From Acidiflorens sp003134435 (GTDB lineage: Bacteria; Acidobacteriota; Terriglobia; Terriglobales; Acidobacteriaceae), in the NCBI GenBank assembly GCA_963838415.1, contig CAWIRB010000004.1, positions 186,001 through 250,000 on the forward strand: 64,000 nt of DNA. The letters run 5' to 3'. The stretch's first letter is position 1; every line of letters starts with the position of its first letter. The notes beneath the pieces are model-generated. The model searched no databases and was not told where the DNA came from. It was given only the letters and a program-made list of their open reading frames with translations. Positions 15,797-24,660 of the stretch are shown here, piece after piece. The position numbers and the translations under genes were made by a program.

Positions 15797-17452
15797 ATGT
15801 CTCAAGTGATTTCAACCCAGCCCGCGCCCGTGCATTCCGCTTCCACCTCCGCCCCCGAAACTTCGGTCGAGGTCTTCGCCGTTTACGGAGTTGAGCCCGA
15901 AATCCAGGCCTATGCCATGGCGAAGTATTCGCGCTCCTCACTGTCGATGAAAGAGTCGTTGCGGGAAATTACCCTGCAGAAGGCGGAAAAATTCCTCAAC
16001 ACTTTCTATTTTCAATACGGCCACCGTTCCATCGCCGATCTTGCCCATATCGCCCTCGCGGTCGAACGCCTCTCCCTCCTCGCTGCCATCGTTCTCGTCG
16101 ACGAGCAGCGCTGGGATGGTCAGGAGCGTTCCACCCGCTATCAGGACTTCCGGAAAAGCGGCTACTACACCCCGAGTTTTCCCAGCGATGCTTCCACCCG
16201 GCTCTTTCACGAAACGATCCAAACGCTATTCACCACCTACGAAAACGTTTCGCAGCGCACTTTCGAATATCTCGCCGGCATTACACCCCGTCCCGCCGAA
16301 ATGAAGCCCGACGCTTACGAGCGCACCCTGCGCGCCCGCGCCTTCGACATCTCGCGCTACCTCTTGCCACTTGCCACTAACACCTCGCTCGGCCAGATCG
16401 TCAACGCCCGCACTCTCGAAACCCAGGTCGCCCACCTGCTCTCCCAACCCCACAAGGAAGTCCGCGACCTGGGAGCGCTTCTGAAACAAGCCGCCCTTTC
16501 TCCCGCCTACAACGCCAACGAAGAATCGCTGCGCTCTCTGGTGGCCGAGATTCGCGCCGTGTCCCCCGAAATCGCTGACCGCGCCGAGCGCGAACTCATG
16601 CGCCAGGTGCGGGTTGCACCCACACTCGTCAAGTACGCCGATCCAAACCGCTACGAAATCGAAACCCGCTGCGATCTCGAACAAGCCGCCGCCGAACTCA
16701 TGCATGGCGCCGCTATCGAACCCGCTCCCCTCGTCGATTTAATCGACGACTTAATCGACAGCGATTCGCGGAAAAACGATGCGCGCGCCCCCGATGCGCT
16801 CGAGATCGAACTGGCTACAACCCTGCTTTACGGCGCTTGCCACTACTCCTACCGGCAACTCCGCAACGCCGTCGCCGCCGCCGGCGAGGCGCGCCGCCGC
16901 GAATTCGTCGACCTCGGCCTGCGCCATCGCGGCCAGCATGACGAACTGCTTCGCCCCTTTTTCGCCGGCCAGCGATTCTGCTTCGATATTCTGATGGATA
17001 TCGGCGGCTTCCGCGACATGCACCGCCATCGCCGCTGCGTCCAGATCATGCAGCATTTCACCACCGCCCACGGTTTCGAAACTCCGCCCGAAGTCGAGGC
17101 CGCCGGAGTCCGCGCCGACTATGAATCGGCCATGAACCGCGCCGCCGCCACCGTGCAAAAACTTTCCCAGCCTGGCGATCTCGAGCCTGCCGATCTCGAG
17201 CCTGCCGATAAAGAGGCCCGGCAAAACGCGCAGTACGCCATCCCGCTCGCTTTCCGCAAACGCACGCTGTTTAAGATGGACTTCGCCGAGGCTGTCTACA
17301 TCTCCGAACTGCGCACCACCCCCGCCGGACACGCCTCCTACCGCAACGTCGCCTATGCCATGTACGAAGCGGTCGCGGCAAAATATCCCGCGCTGGCAAA
17401 ATACTTCCGGGTCCACGATGTCCGCGAACCCGTGGACTTGCTGAAACGTTGA
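15797..17452 (+). CDS. Double-domain ThyX-like protein (FAD-dependent thymidylate synthase family)
   Basis: At 551 residues this is twice the size of classical ThyX (about 220-250). Two halves each resemble the ThyX fold. The first (about 25-130) has YGHRSIADLAHIALAVERLS, with QRWDGQERSTRYQDF where ThyX has RHRxxSxNxxSxRY. The second (about 330-440) has DILMDIGGFRDMHRHRRCVQ. Neither half has a perfect RHRxxS motif, so dUMP methylation is uncertain. The segment DLEPADLEPAD marks a 15-bp duplication near 17179-17208. It is followed by fmdB with its own promoter. Confidence 0.8.
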   Translation: MSQVISTQPAPVHSASTSAPETSVEVFAVYGVEPEIQAYAMAKYSRSSLSMKESLREITLQKAEKFLNTFYFQYGHRSIADLAHIALAVERLSLLAAIVLVDEQRWDGQERSTRYQDFRKSGYYTPSFPSDASTRLFHETIQTLFTTYENVSQRTFEYLAGITPRPAEMKPDAYERTLRARAFDISRYLLPLATNTSLGQIVNARTLETQVAHLLSQPHKEVRDLGALLKQAALSPAYNANEESLRSLVAEIRAVSPEIADRAERELMRQVRVAPTLVKYADPNRYEIETRCDLEQAAAELMHGAAIEPAPLVDLIDDLIDSDSRKNDARAPDALEIELATTLLYGACHYSYRQLRNAVAAAGEARRREFVDLGLRHRGQHDELLRPFFAGQRFCFDILMDIGGFRDMHRHRRCVQIMQHFTTAHGFETPPEVEAAGVRADYESAMNRAAATVQKLSQPGDLEPADLEPADKEARQNAQYAIPLAFRKRTLFKMDFAEAVYISELRTTPAGHASYRNVAYAMYEAVAAKYPALAKYFRVHDVREPVDLLKR

Positions 17453-17460
17453 GCGCCCGT

Positions 17461-17490
17461 GTGCCGCGGGCACTGTTGGCCGCGAAAAGT
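17461..17490. repeat. REP-like element
   Basis: GTGCCGCGGGCACTGTTGG followed by CCGCGAAAAGT, just after the thyX-like gene. It closely resembles 26260-26289 (GTGGCGCGGATACTCCTGT, then CCGCGAAAAGT). Confidence 0.6.
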
Positions 17491-17521
17491 CCACCGTGCA
17501 AAAAACAGTTCCGGGACGAAA

Positions 17522-17551
17522 TTGACGCCGATCAATCCCCGCCTCTAGAAT
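17522..17551 (+). promoter_or_regulatory. Sigma-70 promoter of fmdB
   Basis: TTGACG (17522-17527), 18-nt spacer, TAGAAT (17546-17551). The fmdB ATG begins 10 nt after the -10 box, leaving room for only a few leader bases. Confidence 0.65.
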
Positions 17552-17561
17552 CACTTCACCG

Positions 17562-17939
17562 ATGCCCAACTACGAATACCTGTGCAAAGACTGCGGACAC
17601 CGCTTCGAACAGATCCGCAAATTCTCTGACAAGCAACTCCGGAAATGTCCCGAATGCGGCGGAACCATCGAGCAGGTCATCTCGGCTCCCGCCGTGCAGT
17701 TCAAGGGTTCTGGCTGGTATGTGACCGACTACGCCAAGAAGGGCGCCGGTTCTGGATCTTCGTCCGGATCCTCGGCCTCATCCGAGGACGAGAGCACCGC
17801 CAAGAACGCGAAAGAGGCCAAAGGCACCAAGGACGGGAAGGATTCCAAAGAGACAAAAGACGCTAGCGACACCAAGGACTCCAAGAAGGACGAAAAACCG
17901 AAGTCCGATTCCTCGCGCAAGAAACAAAAGAAAGACTGA
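17562..17939 (+). CDS. FmdB-type zinc ribbon protein
   Basis: Regulatory/zinc ribbon family protein, 125 residues. The core MPNYEYLCKDCGHRFEQIRK with KCPECGGTIEQVISAPAVQF carries the two CxxC knuckles. After the core, a long Lys/Asp/Glu/Ser-rich tail (from about residue 65) has repeated K-E-T-K/K-D-x-K words and is probably disordered. No Shine-Dalgarno is seen; a -10 box lies 10 nt before the ATG. Molecular role is not known for most members. Confidence 0.88.
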   Translation: MPNYEYLCKDCGHRFEQIRKFSDKQLRKCPECGGTIEQVISAPAVQFKGSGWYVTDYAKKGAGSGSSSGSSASSEDESTAKNAKEAKGTKDGKDSKETKDASDTKDSKKDEKPKSDSSRKKQKKD

Positions 17940-18009
17940 AAGAGGCGCTACACTGAACTTCAGGACGGGCGTCCTAAACGTCCTCAGGAAAAAATTGGCG
18001 CTCGGGCGG

Positions 18010-18330
18010 CTACCCGGTCGTACCACTCCGCTCCGGCATCCCCACCACCATAGTTCGCCGCCGAGGCAGTTCCGCATCGGAGATGTCCGCGAGAAAGTCC
18101 AATTCGATGCCCGCTTGCGCGCACTCCTGCGCCGCCGCTTCGTTGAAAAAGTACACTACGTCGCCCCCAAACCGATCCTTGAACCGGCGGCGTTCATCGA
18201 GATCGAACGGACTCACCGAATACACTTTGATCTCCGGACGCTCGCGCAACACGGCGCCCAGTTCACGCTGAAACCCCAGCGCTCCTTGTCGCACCTGCGC
18301 CATGGTGAAAGCAACCACCCGATAAGCCAT
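18010..18330 (-). CDS. Hypothetical protein downstream of pgeF
   Basis: About 106 residues, starting MAYRVVAFTMAQVRQGALGF and including KVYSVSPFDLDERRRFKDRF. I recognise no family. An in-frame GTG at 18372 would lengthen it by 14 residues and overlap the end of pgeF's frame region. Mixed hydrophobic/charged composition looks protein-like, and it follows pgeF by 55 bp, so it may be cotranscribed. Confidence 0.5.
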   Translation of the reverse strand: MAYRVVAFTMAQVRQGALGFQRELGAVLRERPEIKVYSVSPFDLDERRRFKDRFGGDVVYFFNEAAAQECAQAGIELDFLADISDAELPRRRTMVVGMPERSGTTG

Positions 18331-18385
18331 AATCTGCACGAAGCATCGCAGTTCGCGTAAAGGCACGCGCACAGCCCGAAGAACC

Positions 18386-19267
18386 TTATTCCGGCCTGAT
18401 TCCCACCGCCGCCATCATCCTGCCCGTGATCCCTTTTTCCGCTCGGTAGCTGAACAGCAATTCCGTATGACAAGCCGTGCACGGCCCTACCGAGGTAATG
18501 CTCTTTGCCGGCACACCCGCGTCCAGCAACTGCCGCCGGTTCGCCTCCACCAGATCGAGAAAAATCTTCGTGGGCAGTTCGCTGTGTCCGGGCGCCCGCG
18601 CCGTCAAAAACAGCAACGGATATTTCTCCCGCACCGGGTCCGATTCTTTTGCCTCGCGGAACAAGCTCGCGGCATAGGCAAACTGAGCTTCAAACTTGGT
18701 GCGGACTTCTTCGCCCACTTCGTAACAACACCCCTGCACCCCCGGCCCGATCGCAGCCATCAGACTTCGCGGATCGCTCTTGAAATGTTTGCGCATTTCC
18801 CCCACGCCCTTCTCGACAATGCGCTTGACCGTTCCGCGCCAGCCCGCGTGAAAAACTCCCACTGCGCGTTTTTTCGGATCCACTAAAATCACGGGCAGGC
18901 AGTCGGCCGTCTGGACCGCCAACACCAGCCCCGGCGTGTCCGTTACGAGCCCGTCGCCAGCCAGAGATTCCACCGGCACTCTGTCCACGCAATGAATCAA
19001 ATCAGAATGAATCTGCCGTAACCAAGCCAGCGGCCAGCTCTTGCGTCCCTTCACCGCACCCACAGCCCGCAGAAGACGCTCGCGGTTGTCTTCGACTGCC
19101 CTCCGCGAATCCTGCTTCGTGAACCCCAGATTCAGCGAGTTCCCCCCGTAGACGCGGGAAACGCCTCCCGTCCGGGTCGAGAAACCATGCACCAGCCAAG
19201 CCAGCTCGCCGAGTTTCTCGGAACTCAGGATTTTTAATTTGTTGGTTGCGACGCGATTGGTCACCAC
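18386..19267 (-). CDS. pgeF: Peptidoglycan editing factor PgeF (YfiH/laccase-domain)
   Basis: Cu-oxidase_4 family enzyme; E. coli YfiH removes misincorporated amino acids during peptidoglycan precursor synthesis. Signature segments are VHGFSTRTGGVSRVYGGNSL, QTADCLPVILVDPKKRAVGV with FHAGWRGTVKRIVEKGV, and GPGVQGCCYEVG. These supply the Cys and His metal ligands. Length is 293 residues. The GTG at 19267 is preceded at 6 nt by TATGAT and no Shine-Dalgarno, a possible leaderless start. Confidence 0.9.
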   Translation of the reverse strand: MVTNRVATNKLKILSSEKLGELAWLVHGFSTRTGGVSRVYGGNSLNLGFTKQDSRRAVEDNRERLLRAVGAVKGRKSWPLAWLRQIHSDLIHCVDRVPVESLAGDGLVTDTPGLVLAVQTADCLPVILVDPKKRAVGVFHAGWRGTVKRIVEKGVGEMRKHFKSDPRSLMAAIGPGVQGCCYEVGEEVRTKFEAQFAYAASLFREAKESDPVREKYPLLFLTARAPGHSELPTKIFLDLVEANRRQLLDAGVPAKSITSVGPCTACHTELLFSYRAEKGITGRMMAAVGIRPE

Positions 19268-19379
19268 ACTTCGATCATACCGAAAAGGTCACGTGGTCCA
19301 GCCCAGCAAAACTCGGCGCCTGCCCGCGCCCACCACAAATCTGCTTCGCAATCGAAACCAAGACAGCCGCAGAACCCGC

Positions 19380-20012
19380 TTACTTCTTCTTCACCAGCTC
19401 CGCGTCAATCTGGATCTTCACGTTATCTCCCACCACCGCTTCGCCCGTCTTCAGCAGGTTGTTGTAGACCAGGTTGAAATCCTTGCGGTTGATGGTCGTG
19501 CTCGCGGAGATTCCGCGCCGCGAATTACCCCACGGGTCGGTCAGTTCCGGCGTCGGTCCATCCACGTCCAGCGTCACTTCACGCGTGGTTCCGTGAATGG
19601 TCAGATCTCCAGTCACCTGCAACTTCCCGCCATTGCTCACAATCTTTTTGGACTTGAATTCGATAGTCGGATATTTATCCACATCGAAGAAGTTTGCGCT
19701 CTTAAGATCTTTGTCGCGCATCTCGACCCGCGTATCGACCGAATTCACATCGATGCTGGCCGAAACCTGCGATTGCGCGAGGTCTTTCTCATTCAGAAGC
19801 ACGCTTCCCGTCACCTTCGTAAAACTTCCGGTGACATTCGAAATGCCCAGGTGACGGACCGTAAACTGCGCCGTCGAGTGTGCCGGGTCGATGTTCCAGT
19901 TCGAGGTTTGCGCCAGAGCCGGCAGACTCCAGAGCAGCACAACCAAGCCGATGTTAGCGATCGTGGTAGTGAGAAAGATGCGGGAGCGTTGGGATGTTTT
20001 CGCGATTGCCAT
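19380..20012 (-). CDS. YceI family periplasmic protein
   Basis: Lipocalin-like YceI domain protein, 210 residues, exported by a signal peptide (IANIGLVVLLWSLPALA). The mature start WNIDPAHSTAQFTVRHLGIS and VTGDLTIHGTTREVTLDVDG are the standard family motifs. YceI proteins bind isoprenoid-type lipids; their role is poorly defined. It stands alone, about 110 bp before pgeF. Confidence 0.93.
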   Translation of the reverse strand: MAIAKTSQRSRIFLTTTIANIGLVVLLWSLPALAQTSNWNIDPAHSTAQFTVRHLGISNVTGSFTKVTGSVLLNEKDLAQSQVSASIDVNSVDTRVEMRDKDLKSANFFDVDKYPTIEFKSKKIVSNGGKLQVTGDLTIHGTTREVTLDVDGPTPELTDPWGNSRRGISASTTINRKDFNLVYNNLLKTGEAVVGDNVKIQIDAELVKKK

Positions 20013-20082
20013 TGATTATCCTTAGTTGATTCTCGTTAGTGGATTTTCCTTCAATCGATTGCCCTTAATCTTGGGATTCTTG

Positions 20083-20106
20083 AAGCGCCAGAACCCGCTG
20101 GCGCTT
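20083..20106. repeat. Intergenic hairpin AAGCGCCAG / CTGGCGCTT
   Basis: Perfect 9-bp stem with loop AACCCG, in the 228-bp gap between dodecin and yceI. No T run on either strand. A nearby direct repeat GCGATCTCTCC occurs twice at about 20200-20220. It could be a processing or stability element for the dodecin transcript. Confidence 0.5.
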
Positions 20107-20240
20107 GTAGGATGTGGTGCCGTTCTTTAAAGATGCAAATAAAAAATCCGCAGGCGCCGGGCGTCAACCGCCCCGGCCCCTTTCCGACTCGATGCGAAGC
20201 GATCTCTCCAGCGATCTCTCCTAATGAGAGCGCGATCCCG

Positions 20241-20441
20241 TCACTGCTCAACGTCGAAATAAATCCTCGTCGTAGCCCGGTACTGCAGCACTTTGGCTCC
20301 ATCCAGTTGCATGTCGAACGAATCCACGTGAGCCCATTTAATTCCCCGAACCGTTTTCGCCGCTTCCTGAACCGCCGCTTCCGCCGCCTTCGCGAAGCTC
20401 TCTTTTGAAGTCCCGATTACCTCTATAATTTTCTGCGTCAT
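20241..20441 (-). CDS. Dodecin
   Basis: Small flavin-binding dodecamer protein, 66 residues. The full chain matches the family: KIIEVIGTSKESFAKAAEAA, then VRGIKWAHVDSFDMQLDGAK (the Trp stacks on flavin), ending YRATTRIYFDVE. It buffers or stores riboflavin/FMN. GGAGG lies before the ATG and a sigma-70 promoter about 25 bp upstream. Confidence 0.95.
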   Translation of the reverse strand: MTQKIIEVIGTSKESFAKAAEAAVQEAAKTVRGIKWAHVDSFDMQLDGAKVLQYRATTRIYFDVEQ

Positions 20442-20465
20442 TCCACTTTCCTCCGTGCCTTGAAA

Positions 20466-20494
20466 ATTGTACGCGATTCGCCTCAGCGCGTCAG
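20466..20494 (-). promoter_or_regulatory. Sigma-70 promoter of dodecin gene
   Basis: On the - strand, CTGACG, 17-nt spacer, TACAAT. The -10 box ends 24 bp before the dodecin ATG. Confidence 0.6.
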
Positions 20495-20544
20495 ATTAAC
20501 ACCCACATTGCTTGCCATGCCACAAGCACGCATCTTACCGACTC

Positions 20545-20585
20545 GAAAGCCAAGGCCACGCGCCTTTCACGTGGCCTCAGCTTTC
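20545..20585 (-). terminator. Hairpin after lipoprotein-like gene
   Basis: Nested stem GAAAGC-AGGCCACG / CGTGGCCT-GCTTTC with a 9-nt loop and one 2-nt internal loop, 25 bp after the stop of the 20610 gene. Only a three-T run follows, so termination is likely but not certain. Confidence 0.55.
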
Positions 20586-20609
20586 CTTGTCCGGATTGCA
20601 ATCACTCTT

Positions 20610-21557
20610 CTATTCCTTGCCGCTGCCGATACCCGTCGCCGCCGGTTCGGCGACCGGCCCCGATTCGCCCGCGGATGTCTTCGCCGTCACCGTCACCGTG
20701 GCCAGAATCTTCTCCAGTTTGGCGAAAACTTCATCGCGATTCACTGGCTCAATGCCACCCTCGGTGGCAAATCCTTCTGTGCCCAGACCGAGTACGTATT
20801 CGTAGCACGTCCCATTTTCGTAGTTATGGTAGTACTTCGTTTCTGCCTGCTTCATCGCGCTGGCCGTAAAAGTCGAAGTCACCTCCATGTCCGTCGACCC
20901 GACTTTAACTTTCTCGGCGTCCACCGGTTCGCCGTCCCCATCGCGCGTGTCTACGAAAGCGAAGTGGGAACACTCCTGCTCAGAAAGACCACGATTCACG
21001 TTCACGTTGAAAGAAGCCGAGGCGAAGTCCGTTCCCGCATAAGAACTCCCCGGTAATGCAACGCTCGCCACCGCAACTCCACCTGGCTGCGTAAAATTCA
21101 TCGGCACATCACCCACCGCAATCAGCTCTCGCTGCATCTTGTCTCCCGAAATCAGCTCCGCTTTTCGCGGATACAGGAACGACACACCATAATTAGCGTC
21201 GCTATAAGTAACGTCCGCGGGACGATGCTTCGTCGTCTTCTTCGCCGGCGCCTTCACCAATCCAGACGATTCCGCGACCGCCGGGTTCGCGGCATTCGTG
21301 GGGATGCTCGCCTGGGCCGCGGCCATCGCCAGGTTCGCTGCCGGGCTGGAAACCCCAACCAGCGCCGGTTTCGGAGATTGCTTCGAGCACGCGATCGCCG
21401 CCAGCAACAGCCCCAGCGTCGCGAGGCCTGCGCCCGTAGTCAGTTTCTGCTGCCGCGACCAGGACGAGAGCACCCTCCCCGTCCCCGTTTCGAAGCTGGT
21501 GTTGCTACTATTCTGTCTCGTCGCTTTCTGTTCATCGGATTTCGAAGTCGTTGCCAT
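20610..21557 (-). CDS. Hypothetical membrane-anchored or lipoprotein-like protein
   Basis: About 315 residues. One hydrophobic segment (AGLATLGLLLAAIACSKQSP, residues about 42-61) ends in a lipobox-like LLAAIAC, but lies behind a 40-residue polar N-terminus. An Ala/Pro-rich linker leads to a soluble domain with YGVSFLYPRKAELISGDKMQ and FNVNVNRGLSEQECSHFAFV. No family recognised. ATG 21557 is set by AGGAGG 8 nt upstream; a GTG 9 bp earlier overlaps that site. Probably acts in the envelope. Confidence 0.75.
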   Translation of the reverse strand: MATTSKSDEQKATRQNSSNTSFETGTGRVLSSWSRQQKLTTGAGLATLGLLLAAIACSKQSPKPALVGVSSPAANLAMAAAQASIPTNAANPAVAESSGLVKAPAKKTTKHRPADVTYSDANYGVSFLYPRKAELISGDKMQRELIAVGDVPMNFTQPGGVAVASVALPGSSYAGTDFASASFNVNVNRGLSEQECSHFAFVDTRDGDGEPVDAEKVKVGSTDMEVTSTFTASAMKQAETKYYHNYENGTCYEYVLGLGTEGFATEGGIEPVNRDEVFAKLEKILATVTVTAKTSAGESGPVAEPAATGIGSGKE

Positions 21558-21745
21558 TTTTGTCACCTCCTCTGCGGCTGGCGCAGTCGTAGGTGATATC
21601 GCAAGATTACGGCCAACGACGAGACTATTGACGGATCACGACTTATCCGCGACCGTGCCGCGCAGCCATGTGCGCACGCATACACGCCCGTGGGGCAGGG
21701 AACACGGGCAGGGAACACGCATCCCTTGACTACCGCGCCTCCCGC

Positions 21746-21751
21746 TAGAAT
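21746..21751 (+). promoter_or_regulatory. -10-like box next to gluQ start
   Basis: TAGAAT ends 6 nt before the GTG start and no Shine-Dalgarno is present, consistent with a leaderless transcript. TTGACT lies 14 nt upstream, short for a -35 box. Confidence 0.4.
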
Positions 21752-21757
21752 GCCTTT

Positions 21758-22648
21758 GTGAGTCACTCCCCTGTCGCCTCTCCCCGACCCTCTCGCCAAC
21801 CGTATCGCGGACGCCTCGCGCCCTCGCCGACCGGTCTGCTTCACCTTGGCCATGCCCGCACCTTCTGGATCGCCCACCAACGTGCCCTCGAAAATCATGG
21901 AACTTTGATCCTCCGCAACGAGGACCTTGATCCCCAGCGCTCGCGCCCCGAATTTGTCCAAGCTATGTTGGAAGACCTGCATTGGCTCGGAATTCGCTGG
22001 ACTGAAGGCCCCGATTGTGGTGGCCCCTTCGGCCCCTACTCCCAGAGCGAGCGCCGGACGCACTATCTCCAGGCATGGCGGCGATTGCGCCAGGGCGGGC
22101 TCCTCTATCCGTGCCTCTGCTCGCGCAAGGATCTCGCCCAATCGGCCAGCGCTCCAAACGAAGCCGACGACGAGCCGCGATATCCCGGAACCTGTCGTCT
22201 GCGCAAAGATGCAGCCGGTTTCACCGAACCCGCGGGCGTGAACTGGCGCTTTCGCGTCCCCGACAGTGTCCCGGTCGAGTTCACGGATCTGAATCTGGGC
22301 CGCCAGAGCTACATCCCTGGCAAAGATTTCAGCGATTTCCTGGTCTGGCGTCGCGACGGCGTTCCCGCTTACCAACTCGCTGTCGTCGTCGACGACGCGC
22401 TCATGCGGATCACGGAAGTCGTGCGCGGCGCGGATCTGCTGAAGTCGACCGCCCGGCAGTTGCTGCTGGTGCGCGCGCTGCAGTCCACCCAACCCGAATA
22501 CGCCATTCCCGATTACTTCCATTGCGAACTGGTGCGCGACGCTGATGGATCGCGCCTGGCAAAACGGCACGATGCTTTGAGTATCCGGCATTTGCGCGAC
22601 CGCGGCATGACGGCGGAAAATGTGCTGGCACTGGCCGGTTGGCCATGA
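21758..22648 (+). CDS. gluQ: Glutamyl-Q tRNA(Asp) synthetase
   Basis: Paralogue of the GluRS catalytic core lacking an anticodon-binding domain. It activates glutamate and attaches it to queuosine-34 of tRNA-Asp. The 296 residues include the class I motif RLAPSPTGLLHLGHARTFW (HLGH at 29-32), zinc ligands in YPCLCSRKDL and PGTC, and a KMSKS-like RLAKRHDAL near residue 268. Queuosine-precursor genes queD and queE lie 6-7 kb downstream. Start is GTG. Confidence 0.92.
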   Translation: MSHSPVASPRPSRQPYRGRLAPSPTGLLHLGHARTFWIAHQRALENHGTLILRNEDLDPQRSRPEFVQAMLEDLHWLGIRWTEGPDCGGPFGPYSQSERRTHYLQAWRRLRQGGLLYPCLCSRKDLAQSASAPNEADDEPRYPGTCRLRKDAAGFTEPAGVNWRFRVPDSVPVEFTDLNLGRQSYIPGKDFSDFLVWRRDGVPAYQLAVVVDDALMRITEVVRGADLLKSTARQLLLVRALQSTQPEYAIPDYFHCELVRDADGSRLAKRHDALSIRHLRDRGMTAENVLALAGWP

Positions 22649-22749
22649 TCGGCCGGCACTTTCGTTTCGCTCCCGAGTTACTTACGCCGCTGCAACCTGC
22701 CCCAAACCGGGCTACCATTAAGGCAAGTCGGCTTACGGGCAGGAGGATC

Positions 22750-23334
22750 ATGCTGCGCAAAGTTGTGCTCCAACCGTTCCTGAAGATCTCGGCAATTTCG
22801 CTGTTGCTCATCCCCGCCACTTACGGCCAGTCCCTTGGAGACGTCGCCAGAGAGAACCGCGAGAAGAGCGCCAGCGATCCATCGTCCATCTCCAAGCCGA
22901 AAGTGATCACCAACGCGGATCTTCCCAAGGCTCCTGAAACCGACCAGGCGACGCCCCAGGCAGAGACGGAAGCAGGTTCAGCGGATGCCGGCAAGCCTGC
23001 CGATCGTACCGCGGCCAATCAGCGCTCGGCAGATCGTCATTTTGCCGAGCAACGCCGTGCCGAACAACGCGCCGCTGAGCAATGGAAAAAACAGATCCTC
23101 GCCCAGAAAGCCAAAATCTCGACCCTGCAGGCGCGCATCGACAAGCTCAATGCGTCCATCCATTTCATCGACGGCACCGTCTATTACGAGGCGCCCTACA
23201 ACCAGTATCAGGCCCGGCAATTGGAGAAGGTAAGGGAAATGCAGCAGCAACTCGAGGAGGAGAAAAGCCACCTCGCCGACATGCAGGAAGCGGCCCGCCG
23301 CGCCGGCATGCACACGCCGGTCTACGATCCTTAA
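22750..23334 (+). CDS. Hypothetical exported coiled-coil protein
   Basis: About 194 residues with signal peptide (FLKISAISLLLIPATYGQ), a Ser/Lys/Pro-rich linker, and a coiled coil from about residue 95. The coiled coil is rich in Gln/Arg/Ala (EQRRAEQRAAEQWKKQILAQ) and ends EKVREMQQQLEEEKSHLADM. ATG 22750 is set by AGGAGG 3 nt upstream; the open frame upstream belongs to another reading frame of gluQ. No known family; probably periplasmic. Confidence 0.7.
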   Translation: MLRKVVLQPFLKISAISLLLIPATYGQSLGDVARENREKSASDPSSISKPKVITNADLPKAPETDQATPQAETEAGSADAGKPADRTAANQRSADRHFAEQRRAEQRAAEQWKKQILAQKAKISTLQARIDKLNASIHFIDGTVYYEAPYNQYQARQLEKVREMQQQLEEEKSHLADMQEAARRAGMHTPVYDP

Positions 23335-23419
23335 AAGATGCCCTGCAACCCATCCATTGTCAGCCGTCCATTGTCTGCCTGTCTATGAATCGGCCCGCCC
23401 CGTCCGGCCATCAAACTAT

Positions 23420-24145
23420 GTGACTTCCGACCGAGTCTTTCTCACCGCGGAGTGGCAACACCTGGCCATGCTTAACTATGAGGTGGATCCCGCCCTGCTC
23501 TTGCCGTTCGTCCCCGCCGGCACTCAACTCGATAGCTGGAACGGCCGCGTTTTTGTCAGCCTGGTTGGGTTTAGATTTTTGAAAACCAGACTTCTCGGCT
23601 GCCTGCCAATTCCCATGCACTCGAATTTCGACGAAGTGAACCTGCGTTTCTATGTGCGCCGGCAAGTCAACGGCGAAGTCCGCCGGGGTGTGGTATTCAT
23701 CCGCGAACTGGTTCCGCGCTGGGCGATCGCCTTCGTGGCTCGAACCGTCTATAACGAAAATTACCTGGCTTTGCCCATGGCGCACGAACTGCGCTCCGTT
23801 CCCGGCAACCGCCTCAGCGTGGCCTACCGCTGGCGCAACGCAAAGCGCTGGAGCGAGATTAACCTCGAAACCTCCGGCCCTCCCGAACTGCCGGTCGTGG
23901 GCTCGGTGGAACAGTTCATTACCGAACATTATTGGGGCTATGCGGCCCAACCCGCCGGCGGTTGCGTGGAATACCGCGTGGCCCATCCCTCGTGGAGAGT
24001 CTGGCAGGCTCCGCACTCGGCGTTTCAGGGCGATGCGGAAAAGCTCTACGGTAAAGAAATCGCGGCCCTGCTCCAACGCGAGCCGCAATGCGCTTTTCTC
24101 GCCGAGGGATCGCCGGTCAGCGTGATGCGGGGACAAAAATTGTGA
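23420..24145 (+). CDS. YqjF-like DUF2071 protein
   Basis: Uncharacterised family with an acetoacetate-decarboxylase-like fold. The segments FLTAEWQHLAMLNYEVDPAL, VSLVGFRFLKTRLLGCLPIP, HSNFDEVNLRFYVRR and RGVVFIRELVPRWAIAFVAR are typical. About 241 residues. The start is uncertain: GTG 23420 is chosen because it precedes the conserved region by few residues; TTG 23357 and ATG 23468 are alternatives. The stop almost touches the DCC gene, so they are probably coupled. Confidence 0.85.
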   Translation: MTSDRVFLTAEWQHLAMLNYEVDPALLLPFVPAGTQLDSWNGRVFVSLVGFRFLKTRLLGCLPIPMHSNFDEVNLRFYVRRQVNGEVRRGVVFIRELVPRWAIAFVARTVYNENYLALPMAHELRSVPGNRLSVAYRWRNAKRWSEINLETSGPPELPVVGSVEQFITEHYWGYAAQPAGGCVEYRVAHPSWRVWQAPHSAFQGDAEKLYGKEIAALLQREPQCAFLAEGSPVSVMRGQKL

Positions 24146-24150
24146 GTGTC

Positions 24151-24591
24151 ATGACGAATACCGAAACTCGACAGCCAGCTAAGCCCGGCACACCTAAATC
24201 CGGCGTGCCTAAGCCCGTTGTACCCCCAATTACCGCGCTCCTCGGCGTCGTTCTTTACGATGGACGCTGCGGTTTCTGCTCGCGCTGGGTCAAGCACTGG
24301 GCGGAAACGCTCGCGCATCGCGGATTCCAGATCGCCTCGCTGGATGAGCCTTGGGTGGCCGAGAGGCTGAAGATGCCACAGGAAGAATTGTTCACCGATA
24401 TCCGCTTGCTCGCCGCCCATGGCCGGCTGATCTCCGGCGCCGATGTCTACTTGTATGTGATGCGACGGATCTGGTGGGCTTGGCCCATTTACGCCGTTTT
24501 CAGGTTGCCGGGTTTCAACTGGCTGTTCCGCGCCGGTTATCGATGGTTTGCGCGGAACCGCTACTGCGTGTCGCGAGCCTGCAAGCTTTAA
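24151..24591 (+). CDS. DCC family thiol-disulfide oxidoreductase-like protein (DUF393)
   Basis: About 146 residues. The family hallmark is present in VVLYDGRCGFCSRWVKHWAE (D-x-x-C-x-x-C). A C-terminal hydrophobic section WAWPIYAVFRLPGFNWLFRA precedes the conserved NRYCVSR. Function is inferred as a small redox protein. ATG 24151 and GTG 24142 (overlapping the previous stop) are both possible starts. The first 30 residues are Pro/Lys-rich with repeated KPG/KSGVPKP words. Confidence 0.85.
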   Translation: MTNTETRQPAKPGTPKSGVPKPVVPPITALLGVVLYDGRCGFCSRWVKHWAETLAHRGFQIASLDEPWVAERLKMPQEELFTDIRLLAAHGRLISGADVYLYVMRRIWWAWPIYAVFRLPGFNWLFRAGYRWFARNRYCVSRACKL

Positions 24592-24660
24592 CCGCCATCA
24601 CCCTCGATCCATCGGCCTTGATCATCGCCCTCGATCAAATGAGATCAGTTTCGCTCGGCT

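Noticed and set aside
17206..17216. GCCGATAA inside the thyX-like gene as a sigma-28 -10 box
   Set aside because: It arises from the coding repeat DLEPAD and has no TAAA at the right distance.
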